From NCBI GenBank assembly GCA_034508935.3, contig CM067453.1, forward strand, positions 3,837,690-3,901,689: a stretch of 64,000 nt of DNA, written 5' to 3'. Under the pieces are notes generated by a model. The model saw only the letters and a list, made by a program, of their open reading frames with translations, was not told the origin of the DNA and ran no database searches. The DNA is from Berghia stephanieae (Eukaryota > Mollusca > Gastropoda > Nudibranchia > Aeolidiidae). Made by a program: the position numbers and the translations under genes. This document shows positions 32,601-45,243 of this stretch, piece by piece (the stretch's first letter is position 1; every line of letters starts with the position of its first letter).

Positions 32601-35600
32601 ACAAAATCATCATTTTTTGAAAATATTCTATAAATACCAAACAAATCAATTTTCATTAACTTTACCTTGACATTATCCGTTGATGTCTATTTCAACCACA
32701 AAGATATAAATAATAAAATAAAAAAAAATAAATTAGAAATGTTCATTAAGTAAAAAAATATGAATTTATTTGTTATATATATTAATACATATAACCTTCT
32801 TATTATTAATAAATGATAATAAACAAGTTTATTGATATATAATGAATCAAACAATTTATTTACTATACACTTGATTCATAGTTAAATGCCAAATGAAACC
32901 AAAAATGATTCTGATCTTGCAATTATTAATAAATTTTAAATTATTTCTTATATTTATAGTAATTTCCATTTGTTTTAATATTATTATTATACATGTATGA
33001 GATATTACAGTTTTGCATTTTAAATGTTCACATTGAAGTTGAAGGAATGGCAAAATGATTAAGGAAATTTGAATACCGCAATTTCTTATTGCTAACTAGA
33101 TGAAACTTATCAAAGGCCTTAACGGAATTATCAAACAAATTCGTACTATAATACGTAGGTTAATCAAATGCCAATATTTTCAAAAGATGTATAGGACATA
33201 ATTTAAATTTAATTACTTCAAGATTTTAAATCAAAATTAAGTTTTAATTGACAAGATATGCAATTTTTAATAATGTTGTAAGAATTTCTGTGAATTAAAT
33301 ATTTAAAACAGTAAAGAGATCAAAATTAGTATAGGCATACAATTTTAAATTAATTTACTTATCAAAACCAATATTTAATGAGGGAAACAACATAAAAAGG
33401 TCTTAAATATTATAATTACACATGTCAATGCAACAAGATTTGTATACAATTCACCTCAAAATTAAAAAGATTTAAAAAAAAGCTTTAATTGTTGAAACTC
33501 AAAACTGTATATAACAGTACTAGATTTAAATGAAGATTCCAATTGGATACATTATAATTTTGAGAAATTTTGAGTGACATTTAACTATTAAAATTGGTAA
33601 TTATCAACATTATTTAATTGAGACATTCATAATTTAAAAAAATTAATTTGGAAAAAAAAAAAAGTAACCCCAAAAATGGTATTAAAATTTTAAATGAGTC
33701 ATATCTTTCACATTAACTTGCAAATAAAATCACAAAATTTTAACCTCCAAAAATGTAAAATATTGAATTAAATTAAAAAAAATAATTTTGTTTGAAAACT
33801 AAAATTAAAATTATTGCATCACTTCAGACTTTAAAGGCTTCCTATTCAATCAGAATGTTTAAATGCGTTTATTTACAGTGCATTTGAGTCATATAAAGAT
33901 TTCTATAAGCATTTAAGTGAAATTTTGGTTTCTATTTCGTAAATATAAATATCCCTAATTAACCAGAAATTTTCTTCAAGAAGAAATACAAAATTAAAAC
34001 AGTCAAGTCTTCAATTTAACCCAAATCCAAACAAAGTTGAATTGAATGTCTTGTACAATAAAAGACGTTACATACCCGGACTGATATGGTTATGTATTAA
34101 ACAAAAAACAATTATCAACCGATTTTTACTTACTTCCAGAAAGATTCACTCTCTTTCTGAATTTCTGCAGCCTTTTTATCATTACTTGCAATCTTGGATC
34201 AATCATTGTATAAGCCATTAAGGGGATATATTGGTTTCTATTCGTCCATTAATAATATACTCCCTATATCAATTTGTCTTCATCTATTAGGAACATCAGC
34301 TCACCAACAGTTAAAAACAAGTTTCTAATCCCAAGCAAATTTGTGGCTTAAATGAAAGACTATTCGTGCCCTTTACATGTTACAGTCAAAACAAAAAGAA
34401 TATTCAACAACTGGTAATAAATTTTTTGATTGTGGAAAGAACACATGATACCATTATTGCAGCATTAACTCCATACAATTGATTAAGGAATATATCATAA
34501 GCAATTAATCATTAAAAGTATGATCTCGCCAATTTTTTATATATGAACATATTTTTGTTTATTTTAGTAAATTTATTGTACACATTAAATTTTTCAAAAA
34601 TAAATAAATTTTTATACATACTGTCTACTAACAATTGTCTTATTAAGATAATCATAGTCTGTTTTTTTTGATTTATTGAACAAAGAGAGAATTACAAAAA
34701 TGGTAATAAAATTTTTGTTTCTAGAAAAAAAGTTTCAACATTTGCATAAGGTTACATAAATAAAATACTATAAAATAGTATTTTTTTAAATTTCATAATG
34801 TTTCTTGAAGAATTAAAAATTTATTGACATTGTGAGTATGTTAATAATGATTAGTATAGTTTTTTTTTAAACTAATTTTTTTTTGATTAATCTTCCTATC
34901 CTATTCAATTGATTTACACTAAGCTAATAAATAGCCTTTTTTTTTTAGTTTTATTAATACAAGCCAAGTCATAAATTGCTGTTGTGGAAGACAAAAATAT
35001 AATCTGCTTCTATATAACAATTTAAAATTGTAGTACTTTTTGTGATGTCCTTGTAAATACTTGATATAAGAGTAGATTAATCAGTATAAATGTTTATTTT
35101 ATATATACACTACTCAATTGGTTTGTCAAGGGATTTTTTGAATTTATATGTAAGAATAATAATCATTTTGCTATGTTATTTTTTTTGTGAAAAAGATAAT
35201 TCATATAATGAAAATATTACTGATCTCAAATCTTTGTTATTTTAACCTATTTTCTCTTGTGATTTGGATAATACGTAGTATGGCAAGATTTTTAAACCAC
35301 TAAAAATTTCATTATTCAAGAATGAAATTATTCTTTGGAAAATTAAAATTTAATAGATAATTTAATAAATGTATGTTAACTTATGTGTTCAATTAAGTAA
35401 AAAAAAACAATTTTAATAGGTAAAATTGTTTTTTCAAAATTTTGAGTTTTAATTTTTTCATTAAATTTTAGGAAAATGTGATTTGAAGAACAAAAGATTT
35501 TGGCAATAATTTTTAAAGATGATTTTTCCCACCAGTTGTCAAAAAGAAGTTGATTTACGGAGTTAACAAAGATGATATTAAAATTGACCTGCTACGTAAT

Positions 35601-37596
35601 TTCATTATCTACTATCACCTTCAATGGATTTATAACACCTTACATGATATTAAAATTTTAACGTTTTATGATTTCAATTATGTTAGTAAAATCTCCAATA
35701 GCATATAATTTTCCAACATGAACTTTGCTTATGCAGATCAAATCTAAATCAAAATAAAATTTACTATTTCTAGATTTCAACATTTCAATATACATATCAA
35801 GATTATAAGGACATTAGCCCTTTTAAATAAGTGGTTAAAAGTGATTAGATTAATTTTACTAAGAACAGAAATTAAATGAGTTAATGAAAATTTGGATAAA
35901 CGATATATTTATATAAACTTATTACAATTTGACACATAGAAAGTGCTAGACATCATAATGTTTTAAATGTACAATTTAGTATAACAAATATTTATTATAA
36001 CAAAAAGATTAAAAGGATAATTATGTTTACAATTGTTAATTACATTCAAAGCATAGGAAATAAAATACAAAATTTAAATCCAAAAATGAAAATTGTTGAA
36101 TTAAAAATTATTTTTAAATTTTTGAAAACATATTCAAATTATTGATTACTTTACATTGATGAAATTTATTAGGGACATAATTTTAGAAATTTAACAATGA
36201 TTAATTTTATAATGGAACAATAAACGATTATTGTTAAATTTTAACTTCCATAAAGGTCAAATGCCAATTGAAATAAAAAAACAATCCCCAAAATGAAAAT
36301 ATGAATTTTGAAATAAAAATTCAATTTTTAAATTTTAACTCAAACCTAAATCCATCAGCTACTTCAATTTTAGTAAATGGATAAATCATGGGAAAGTTAT
36401 AATTAGAATATGCGGTGTATTGATGATTAAAAGAATATTCCAAAATCATTTTGATAATACACTGTTAAGGCCATATCGAATTTGAAAGCTTTTCCTCAAT
36501 CAAAATTGAAAATTTGGAACAATGAGATGTGATAAGCTTTTCATATTTTTTGCTTAATTCTTAAAATAAATAAATATCATCTTTTTCTCAAGAAATTGTA
36601 TTACCCAGGGAACGAATAACGTAGGAGGAACGTCAAATATAACCGAGTGGTTCTCCCCCACATGGTGGATTGCTGTACTAGGTCTGAAACTTCCTTATCG
36701 TCCTTAATGTGAATCATAATGAAAAGACATGCTGGGTTTATAATTTTTGCTTAAGTTTAATAAAAATATAAATCCTATCATCCCCAGAATTTCTCATCTT
36801 TCCAATGAAACAAAACAATAGCCAACATCCAAATGATAGAAATGGACAATCCCCAAATGTTAATACTCGTACTTCTATTTAGCCTTCACTACTGCCTTAT
36901 TTCATATTAACATTATCAAAAAAACATATTAATTCATTTTAGAATATACATTGGCTTAAATGTAGGAAGATTCAATGGGATTTTATGTTATTTCATATGG
37001 ACAAGAAGATATTTAAGCAAATGACTATAAAAAAAATGGTGAGTGCAAACTGATCCTCATTATTTTCGTTAATTCATCATCACAAATTATTTTAGAATAC
37101 TAAAATTTTTAAAATACAGTTTTTCTTACAATCTACAGATATAATTTGTTAAATATTAGTGAGTATTTGTTGTTAATATTATTGTGATTTATGATGAAAC
37201 AAAAAGTTAATTACAAACACCTACACTACCCTTGTTTTTTCGAAAAGAAAAATATCTTTTTCTTGAAGATTTACAATCAAAAAATGATCTAGAAAAGATT
37301 TGTTCTACAAAATTACATTTTTCCTCTCCAATTAAAACATAATTAAAACATTTTGATATGTTATTTGTTATAAATAGATTATATATTATATTTTAAATGT
37401 CAATAAAATAAAGATTATATTTAGCTTAAATTATTGTTATTAACGATAAAAAGATTATGCTTTTTTTTTTATTTTGATTAATGATTGACTTAAATTTGTT
37501 TGATAAATTTCACTATCCTGTTTTTATTAATACATCAATTCAACATGAAGTTATTAGTTTTAATATTATTATAATGTAATCTAAAGTCTAAATAGA
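26634..37596. other. About 11 kb of extremely AT-rich sequence with blurred echoes of block R
   Basis: Most of this region is A/T with scattered G/C, and only two open frames of 60 codons or more occur in it. Around 35040-35800 the order of block R motifs can be followed in degraded form (for example AATTTTAATAGGTAAAA and GATGATTTTTCCCACCAG). No gene, RNA or transposon can be supported. It may be old decayed repeat, or poor consensus sequence from an assembly. Confidence 0.6.
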
Positions 37597-39390
37597 TTAC
37601 TTGTGGGAAAGAAGGACAAAAGAAGTGGAAATAAAGTGCATGTAAGTGGTAGTACATTGTTATTGTAGGCTTGTGATGCCTTGTAAATACAATTGATATA
37701 AAGCAGTTCAAAGCTCAAGTATATAAATGTTACTTTTCATATAGACCAGTCACCTCAAAACTGGTTCTGTCAGGGTGATTTAATGTTAGAATTGATATAT
37801 GATAAAAAATAAATAAATCATTGCTATGTTTGTTTTATTATGGACAATAGATATTTCATATAAATGACCAAATACTAAAATCTCAAATCTCTTGTCATTT
37901 TAACTTTACTATCACCTTGTGACATTGGCTAATACCGCCTTAGATAATGGTCCAGTATTTGTGACAACATCTAAAAATGGCATTATATCAGAATGATATT
38001 CTTGCAAAAATTTAAAAATTAAAGTAAAATATATGAAATTTGAGTTAACTTTATGTGTTCAATTAAGTAAAAAAAAAAACAATTTTAATAGGTAAAAGTT
38101 TTCAAATTGTGTGTTTTAATATTAATTCATTATTTAGAATACATGTCATTTGAAGATATTACCAGTTTTTTTGGGTCAATAACTTTTAAAATGATTTTTC
38201 CACCCAGCGTTGCCAAGAAATGGTTGGATTTACGGAATGGAGACAAAGATGATACATAAGGAATCTGGGACAGCCTAACACGTGCAGATTTCTTATCTGA
38301 CTTACCTAGAATGGACTTTTATCAAACAGCCCTCTACTCTGATATGTTGAATCAAACAAATTTTACCGATACAGTTATAATTTACAGGTAGGTTTCCAAT
38401 ATCTCCAAAAAGATAGCCAATATTTTCCAAAACATGATCTCTGCTCATGCAGTTCCTATAATTTTCAAAAATTATAATCTTATTTCATGTAGATTTTCAA
38501 CATCTTTCCAAAATGTGATAGTTATTCCAGACCTTTGACATGTAGCCATGACATTACTTTAAATGAAGTGGTTTGTAAGACAGTTTGTTTCAACTGTGAA
38601 TTCAATCAATTATTGGTTAAACGTAGAAACAGAGAGATGGTCAAAATTGGACGTCTAATCAGGTGCAATACAATTTGTTGAATTATATTTCGACTCATTT
38701 ATCAAATGAACCAATTATTAGCTAAATGTAGTGACAGACATCATAACAAAGGTGGCCTTAAAACGGACATCTAATAAGCTGTGACACAATTTGTTGAACT
38801 GCATTACAATGACTTTAGGATATGAATCAATCATTTGCTACATTATTAACATATCAAAAGAGAGGTGGTATAAAAAAGGGACATCTAATAGGCTGTTACG
38901 CAATTTGTTGAATTACACTTCAAAGACTTGTGTATGAAAGTAACAGATATCTAAGAGTAGTTTAAAAATTGACATCAAGTAATATTGCACACAATTTGTT
39001 GAATTACATTACAATGACTTGTTTATGAAATCATTTCGGAGTGAAAACGATATATAAAACTTGATTATAAACTTAGCGTTTACAATTTGAGTCACAATAG
39101 ATTATTTCATTGAGGGTGAGCACGATGCATAACTTGTTTTTAAAATTAAAGTTTACAATTTGAGTCATAACAAATGATTTAATTGAAGGGTGAACACAAC
39201 GCATAAAACTGGTTATTAAACTTATTGTTTACAATTTGAGTCATAATACTTCATCAGTCCAAATGTCAACATAGCCGAAATTTGTAAAATACACAAATTT
39301 TACCACCCCTCCCCAAAAATGTGAAAATATTGAATTTCTCGAAATTAAAAAAAAATTCAATTTTTTAAATTGTTTGAAAACTCATAAACT
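37597..39390 (+). repeat. Repeat block R, copy R2 (lacking its 5' part)
   Basis: It matches R1 from about 25490 on and continues past the R1 right edge, matching R3 as far as about 45225. Compared with R1 and R3 it lacks many single bases, for example in runs of A or T, and shows few substitutions up to about 38700. Its right end passes into satellite-like sequence. Confidence 0.9.
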
Positions 39391-39669
39391 GCTCAAATTC
39401 CATATGCAGTCTCCACTTCAATGACTATTAGTAAATGGGGAGGCATTCCATATTCAGGGATCACTGCAATGTTATTAAATTTGGAGAAATTTTATATGCA
39501 GACGCCATTTCAATGTCTATTAGTAAAATTGGAGATATTCCATATACAGACGCCATTTCAATAGTAGTAAATTTTGAGACATTCCATATATAAGCGTCAA
39601 AATGTCCAAATTGCGGAAATTTGAAAAACAGACAAATTTTACCCTCAAAAACATGAAAATATCGAAAAT
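39390..39669 (+). repeat. Isolated satellite segment
   Basis: AAACTGCTCAAATTCCATAT, the sub-array of ATTCCATATRCAGACGCC units, and the start of the next monomer (TTGAAAAACAGACAAATTTT) match the satellite of 46-64 kb. It is cut off by a MITE family 2 fragment. Confidence 0.9.
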
Positions 39670-39850
39670 TTTGAAAAAATGAGCATGTGCATAGTCTTTT
39701 TCAACTATTATTAACTTGCCAAATCTAAAAACATCAGCTTTGAAACTATGCCTATAATTTGTCTTAGTAAACATGTAATAAATAGGCATGGGGTAATAGT
39801 AACCCTGGGTAAACTACGAATATAGTCGGTGTTAGGTTGGAGTGAGTTAA
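39670..39850. mobile_element. MITE family 2 fragment
   Basis: The right end GGTTGGAGTGAG-TTAA and the interior CCTATAATTTGTCTTAGTAA match copy 2 (10319-10571). The left inverted repeat is missing. Confidence 0.75.
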
Positions 39851-39852
39851 AC

Positions 39853-40028
39853 GATACGAAATTATTAACCCAAGAATTTGATGTGCTGATGGCACTTCCA
39901 CGACTGGTTTCAAGGCTTCCTGCTATTTCATCAAGAGATGTTCTGATCAATGCTTCTGTCTTTATTCGATTCACAGAGTTGACAATGCTTGGAGGGCGAC
40001 CATCATGAGATTTGTTGGATAAAGACAT
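39853..40028 (-). pseudogene. Possible mariner-like transposase N-terminal fragment
   Basis: The translation includes DGRPPSIVNSVN, RIKTEALIRT and SLDEIAGSLETSRGSA. The spacing resembles the helix-turn-helix of mariner-type transposases (G-R-P, then L-x-E-I-A-x-x-L-x-x-S-x-G-S). No catalytic domain is seen. A MITE fragment lies directly on its C-terminal side and a SINE B close to its N-terminal side. It could instead be unrelated coding sequence. Confidence 0.35.
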
Positions 40029-40074
40029 GGTTAAGGGGATGCCATATTGGGTGTTGGTTTGCTTCTTATTTTCG

Positions 40075-40306
40075 TTTAAATAAAATAAATAATAAAATTC
40101 CCTTTATTCATCCCCAAGGGGAAATTTGTCTTCAGGGTCTATTCCAAGGGAAGACGAATAACCCAGGCATCAGCCGCAGACCAGCGTTCCAAAGTGAGCT
40201 AGGGCGAGGTGGTTTACTCAATCCCACACAGCAAAGTGGTGGGTGATTGAACTCGGTACCTTTCGGGTACAATGTAAAGACCTTACCACTTGAGCCGCGC
40301 TGCCCC
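40075..40306 (-). mobile_element. SINE family B, complete copy
   Basis: It has the tail (complement of GAATAAAGGGAATTTTATTA), the body and the head ending GGGGCAGCGCGGCTCAAGTG on the minus strand. The 800 bases after it (40307-41107) contain no recognised feature apart from a GATGTT/GAT-rich stretch near 41040-41110. Confidence 0.85.
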
Positions 40307-41800
40307 TTAATCGATGATATACACGTTCAATCCAACAAAAAAGCACTACTTCAATCCAATGCCTGGGTTTTATAAACTTTCTCATGACATTCGAGAACAA
40401 GAAATTCAACTACAGCTCGGTTACTGACAGACTTCCATGGGGGCAGCCATTTTTAACTGCCATTACTTTGCCATCATTTGATTTCAAGAGTACATGTATA
40501 AGTCCAATTAAGCCAAATATGACTTCATATGAAAAAAAAATGGAATCAGAGATCTGTCCCATTATTTTTTATACTCAGCCTCGTACTATCTATTTTTTTC
40601 TGTCTATTCATCTATCTAGCTACATTTTTATTTGTCTACCATCTATCTAAAACAAATTTTGATTCATAAAAATACAATAAATTTAATCTTTATCAACTCT
40701 TGTAGCGACGATAATAACAATTTGTGGCTTAAAATTGATTAGGAGAGGATAATTTCATGATGTCTGTGATATTACTATTTGTTGATTTCATGATGGAGAC
40801 AAGGCAACGAGAGGAATAATTTTACAAGACAAACTAGAGCTAACATACAACCATTTTTGTTTGCGTTGTTGGGAGGGAGAGAACAACATGAATATCCTCC
40901 ATATATTCTTCGCTATAAAGGAGTTACAATCCAAAAAAAAAATGATCTAAGGGAAATAAGCTATTATAAGATTTCTCTAAACATACATTTACATGGTTAT
41001 TTCTCTTGACCAGAATTCTAAAATCATGATAATAATATGATGACAATAATGATGTTGATGTTGATGTTGTTGATGATAATGATTATGATGATGAGCACGA
41101 TTATGATGATGTATTCTGTCAAAACATAAAATTAATGTTTTCTATCATCATTATCAACCCCTCCTCATCCCTATCTCCCCCAATTGTTCTTATTACACGA
41201 CTAAAGCTAATAAGATTCATGCTTTTTTTCTTTAGAAGTTTATTGAACATATCACAGCATGTATTGAGGACTCTCAGCAAAAGATTTGTGGTAACGTATC
41301 ATAAAATTATCACTATTCTGCCTCTTCTCCTATATAATAACATCAAGTTTACAAACCGATTTGTGACATCAATGGTTAATCATTAGATTCATCTAAAATA
41401 TAGCTGACTTTAATAATATGTATATTTTTCTTAAAATGTCTTTCAATGAGAAATAAAGAAATTATAAACTTGTAGGGGATGAATAAAAGATTTTATGTGA
41501 TTGCTTATTGGAATCGGAGCTATGTAAAAATATGAGGTTAAGCTCTTTTTATAGTTTCTTTTTGAGTTATATGACACTTGACTTTTTACTTGTAGGTTTT
41601 GGATTTGAATCTTACACTAGCCGATGTAGGTTTTGAATTTGAATCTTACACTAGCCAATGTCACAATGAGCCCTTAGATCAGGGTCTTTATTGAAGTTTT
41701 ATTACTAAACCTTGGTGAATGTCAAGCCCATATTAGATTTTTTGTGGAAAGAATTACAAAAAAAGTGGAAATAAAGTGCATCCATAAGTGGTAGTACATG

Positions 41801-42422
41801 CAGGTCTGTAAATCCTCCGTCTATTGTCAGATTTCCGACAGTATGATTTTGCTCCATAAGTGCCAAAAAGAAAAAAGAAAAAAAAAAGATAATAGTAAAA
41901 ATAAACTTCGTAACCCCAAAGAACAGAACCAATAAAAAAGAAAATAAAAGACTTTTATTTCGTTCCTCGAAAAAATTAGATTTTATTCCGTTTCAAATGC
42001 CGACTTAAAAAAAAAAACAAAACAATTTTTATTTGTCGCATCAAAGACAAAACATGCCGTCTATCAGTTAGCTATAATATTATCATGCCACCTACACGCT
42101 CCGCTCAACGTGTATGTATTCACTGCCTGGCTACTGTGCCACAGCCAGCGAGAGAGAGGTCGCGAAGTTTGCGCGAGTCGTCTTCACACACACACACACA
42201 CCTAGTCAGTAAATAACGCACACACAGAAGTGTGTCAAACCGGACCGGAAGGTTTCTCTCTATTTTGCTACGGACACACATGCATATCTCCGGTTCTTAT
42301 TTCTCAATCTCTATATTTCTTTGGTTCCGTCCTGATGTGAGACGGAAAAAAAATAATGTGAAATAATTATTTTTCTTTGAAATATATATTCTTCTTCGAA
42401 AGCTCTCACACCACCGCACACC

Positions 42423-42453
<31 letters not shown>

Positions 42454-42850
42454 CTTCTTCTTCTTCTTCTTCTTCTTCTTCTTCTTCTTCTTCTTCTTCT
42501 TCTTCTTCTTCTTCTTCTTCTTCTATAAGAATTAATCCAAATAAACGATAAAATCAGTGTAAACATTTAACACAAACAGGAGCTAGATACACATCCTTCA
42601 AAAGGGTAGGAATTGTTCTCTTCCTTTCATTTTACAACTAACTCAGACCTGGGACCTCAAATAATTGGGATTTTTTTTTTGGTAGCATAAAATAAGGACC
42701 TCGTTATAAATAAGTAGGGGAAAGTGACATGATTTGACTCGTCAATTGACGTGTCATATCTGTGTTGTGTCCATATTTTTGTCCTATTGTGTCTATTTTC
42801 GCGTGTTCAAAAAGTTCCGACAATTTTTTCACCAACCATTTACAGGCCTG
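41801..42850. mobile_element. TIR-bearing insertion in R3 (about 1.05 kb)
   Basis: It begins CAGGTCTGTAAAT and ends ATTTACAGGCCTG, 13-bp inverted repeats with one mismatch. TACAT occurs on both sides, and R1 shows the uninterrupted site (GTAGTACATTGTTATTG). It contains a (CTT)n run (42424-42523) and no recognised transposase. Confidence 0.8.
42424..42523. repeat. (CTT)n microsatellite, about 100 bp
   Basis: A perfect CTT run. The poly-Arg frame on the minus strand is an artefact. Confidence 0.98.
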
Positions 42851-43156
42851 TACATTGTTATTGTAGGCTTGTGATGCCTTGTAACATACAATTGATATAA
42901 AGCAGAGTCAAAGCTCAAGTTTATAAATGTTACTTTTTATATATGACCAGTCACCTCAAAACTGTGTTCTGTCAGGGTGATTTAAATGTTAGAAATTGAA
43001 TATATGATAAAAAAATAAATAAATCATTGCTATGTTTGTTTTATTATGGACAATAGATATTTCATATAAAATGACCAAAAACTAAAATCTCAAATCTCTT
43101 GTCATTTTAACTTTACTATCACCTTGTGACATTGGCTAATACCGTCTTAGGTAATG

Positions 43157-43770
43157 TAGCAATGACTATCCCGCACAAATCTTTGGGCTTCGCGTCAAAA
43201 TATGGGACGAAGCCGTTTCGTATATGCTATTTTAAAAAATTAATTACGACGCTGTTTATCAATGAATATGACTGAAAGTTGGCACACAGTTAGAAAAAAG
43301 GTCATTTTAGATTATGTCAAGCGACAAAACTCGAGCAATTACCAGAAGACCGTTAAAAATAGATTTTTACTCTTTGGAGTAAAACATTTCTAAAACTATC
43401 GGGCGTGGAGGTTTTGTCGCTGACAAGGTAATACATGAACATTTCTTCTTTTTGGTTGTAAAATTTCATATGAATATGACGAGTACTTTTCCCGTATTTT
43501 ACAAAACACCATCCTAATTTGCACTTCAAGTTTCAATCTTAGATACACCAAAGGTCGAAAAAAAATTCAGAAAAAGCGTCCCATATTTTCGTGTTTTTTC
43601 CTCTTTGCGGGTCATCCAAATAAATGACACCTTTGAAACTGCATAACTTGTTTATTTATGAATGGATTTTCAAAATTCAAAAAATTTTTACTCAGTGGAG
43701 ATGGGGCTTTGATATTCAACAAAAATTTTCCTCAAAAAGAGAAAAAAAACATTTTTCATAGTCATTGCCA
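43157..43770. mobile_element. Second TIR-bearing insertion in R3 (about 614 bp)
   Basis: It begins TAGCAATGACTAT and ends ATAGTCATTGCCA, inverted repeats of about 12 bp. GGTAATG on the left and GATAATG on the right are a 7-8 bp target duplication with one difference. R1 has the empty site (CTTAGATAATGGTCC). It is non-coding and its superfamily is uncertain. Confidence 0.8.
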
Positions 43771-45243
43771 GATAATGGTCCCATATTTGTGACAACCATC
43801 TAAAAATGGTATTATATCAGAATGATATGCTTGCAAAAATTTTAAAATTAAAGTAAAATATATGAAATTTGAGTTAACTTTATGTGCTTAATTAAGTTAA
43901 AAAAAAAAAAGTTTATACGTAAAAGTTTTCAAAATTGTGTGTTTTAATATTAATTCATTATTTAGAATACATGTCATTTGAAGATATTACCAGTTTTTTT
44001 TGGGTCAATAACTTTTTAAAATGATTTTTCCACCCAGCGTTGCCAAGAAAGTGGTTGGATTTACGGAATGGAGACAAAGATGATACATAAGGAATCTGGG
44101 ACAGCCTAACACGTGGCAGATTTCTTATCTGACTTACCTAGAATGGACTTTTATCAAACAGCCCTCTACTCTGATATGTTGAATCAAACAAATTTTACCG
44201 ATACAGTTATGAATTTACAGGTAGGTTTCCAATATCTTCCAAAAAGATAGCCAATATTTTCCAAAACATGATCTCTGCCCATGCAGTTTCCTATAATTTT
44301 CAAAAATTATAATCTTATTTTCATGTAGATTTTCAACATCTTTCCAAAATGTGATAGTTGTTCCAGACCTTTGACATGTAGCCATGGCATTACTTTAAAT
44401 GAAGTGGTTTGTAAGACATTTTGTTTCAACTGGGAATTCAATCAATTATTGGTTAAACGTAGAAACAGAGAGATGGTCAAAATTGGACGTCTAATCAGGT
44501 GCAATACAATTTGTTGAATTATATTTCGACTCATTTATCAAATGAACCAATTATTAGCTAAATGTAGTGACAGACATCATAACAAAGGTGGCCTTAAAAT
44601 GGACATCTAATAAGCTGTGACACAATTTGTTGAACTGCATTACAATGACTTGTTTTAGGATATGAATCAATCATTTGCTACATTATTAACATCAAAAGAG
44701 AGGTGGTATAAAAAAGGGACATCTAATAGGCTGTTACGCAATTTGTTGAATTACACTTCAAAGACTTGTGTATGAAAGTAACAGATATCTAAGAGTAGTT
44801 TAAAAATTGACATCAAGTAATATTGAACACAATTTGTTGAATTACATTACAATGACCTGTTTATGAAATCAATTTGGAGTGAACACGTTACATAAAACTT
44901 GATTTTAAACTTAGCGTTTACAATTTGAGTCATAATAGATTATTTCATTGAGGGATGAGCACGATGCATAACTTGTTTTTAAAATTAAAGTTTACAATTT
45001 GAGTCATAACAAATGATTTAATTGAAGGGTGAACACAACGCATAAAACTGGTTATTAAACTTATTGTTTACAATTTGAGTCATAATACTTCATCAGTCCA
45101 AATGTCAACATAGCCGAAATTTGTAAAATACACAAATTTTATCCCCCCCCCCCCAAATGTGAAAATATTGAATTTCTTGAAAGTGGAAAAAAATTCAGTT
45201 TTTTTTAATTATTTGAAAACTCATAAACTGCTCAAATTCCATA

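Larger units (their letters stand above)
41108..45243 (+). repeat. Repeat block R, copy R3, with two insertions
   Basis: It matches R1 at both ends and R2 further right. It is interrupted at 41801-42850 and 43157-43770. The part right of 44480 contains two sub-arrays. One has units of about 90-120 bp around ACAATTTGTTGAATTACA, at about 44505, 44625, 44740 and 44830. The other has units of about 75 bp around TTTACAATTTGAGTCATAA, at 44917, 44991 and 45067. The right end is satellite-like. Confidence 0.9.
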
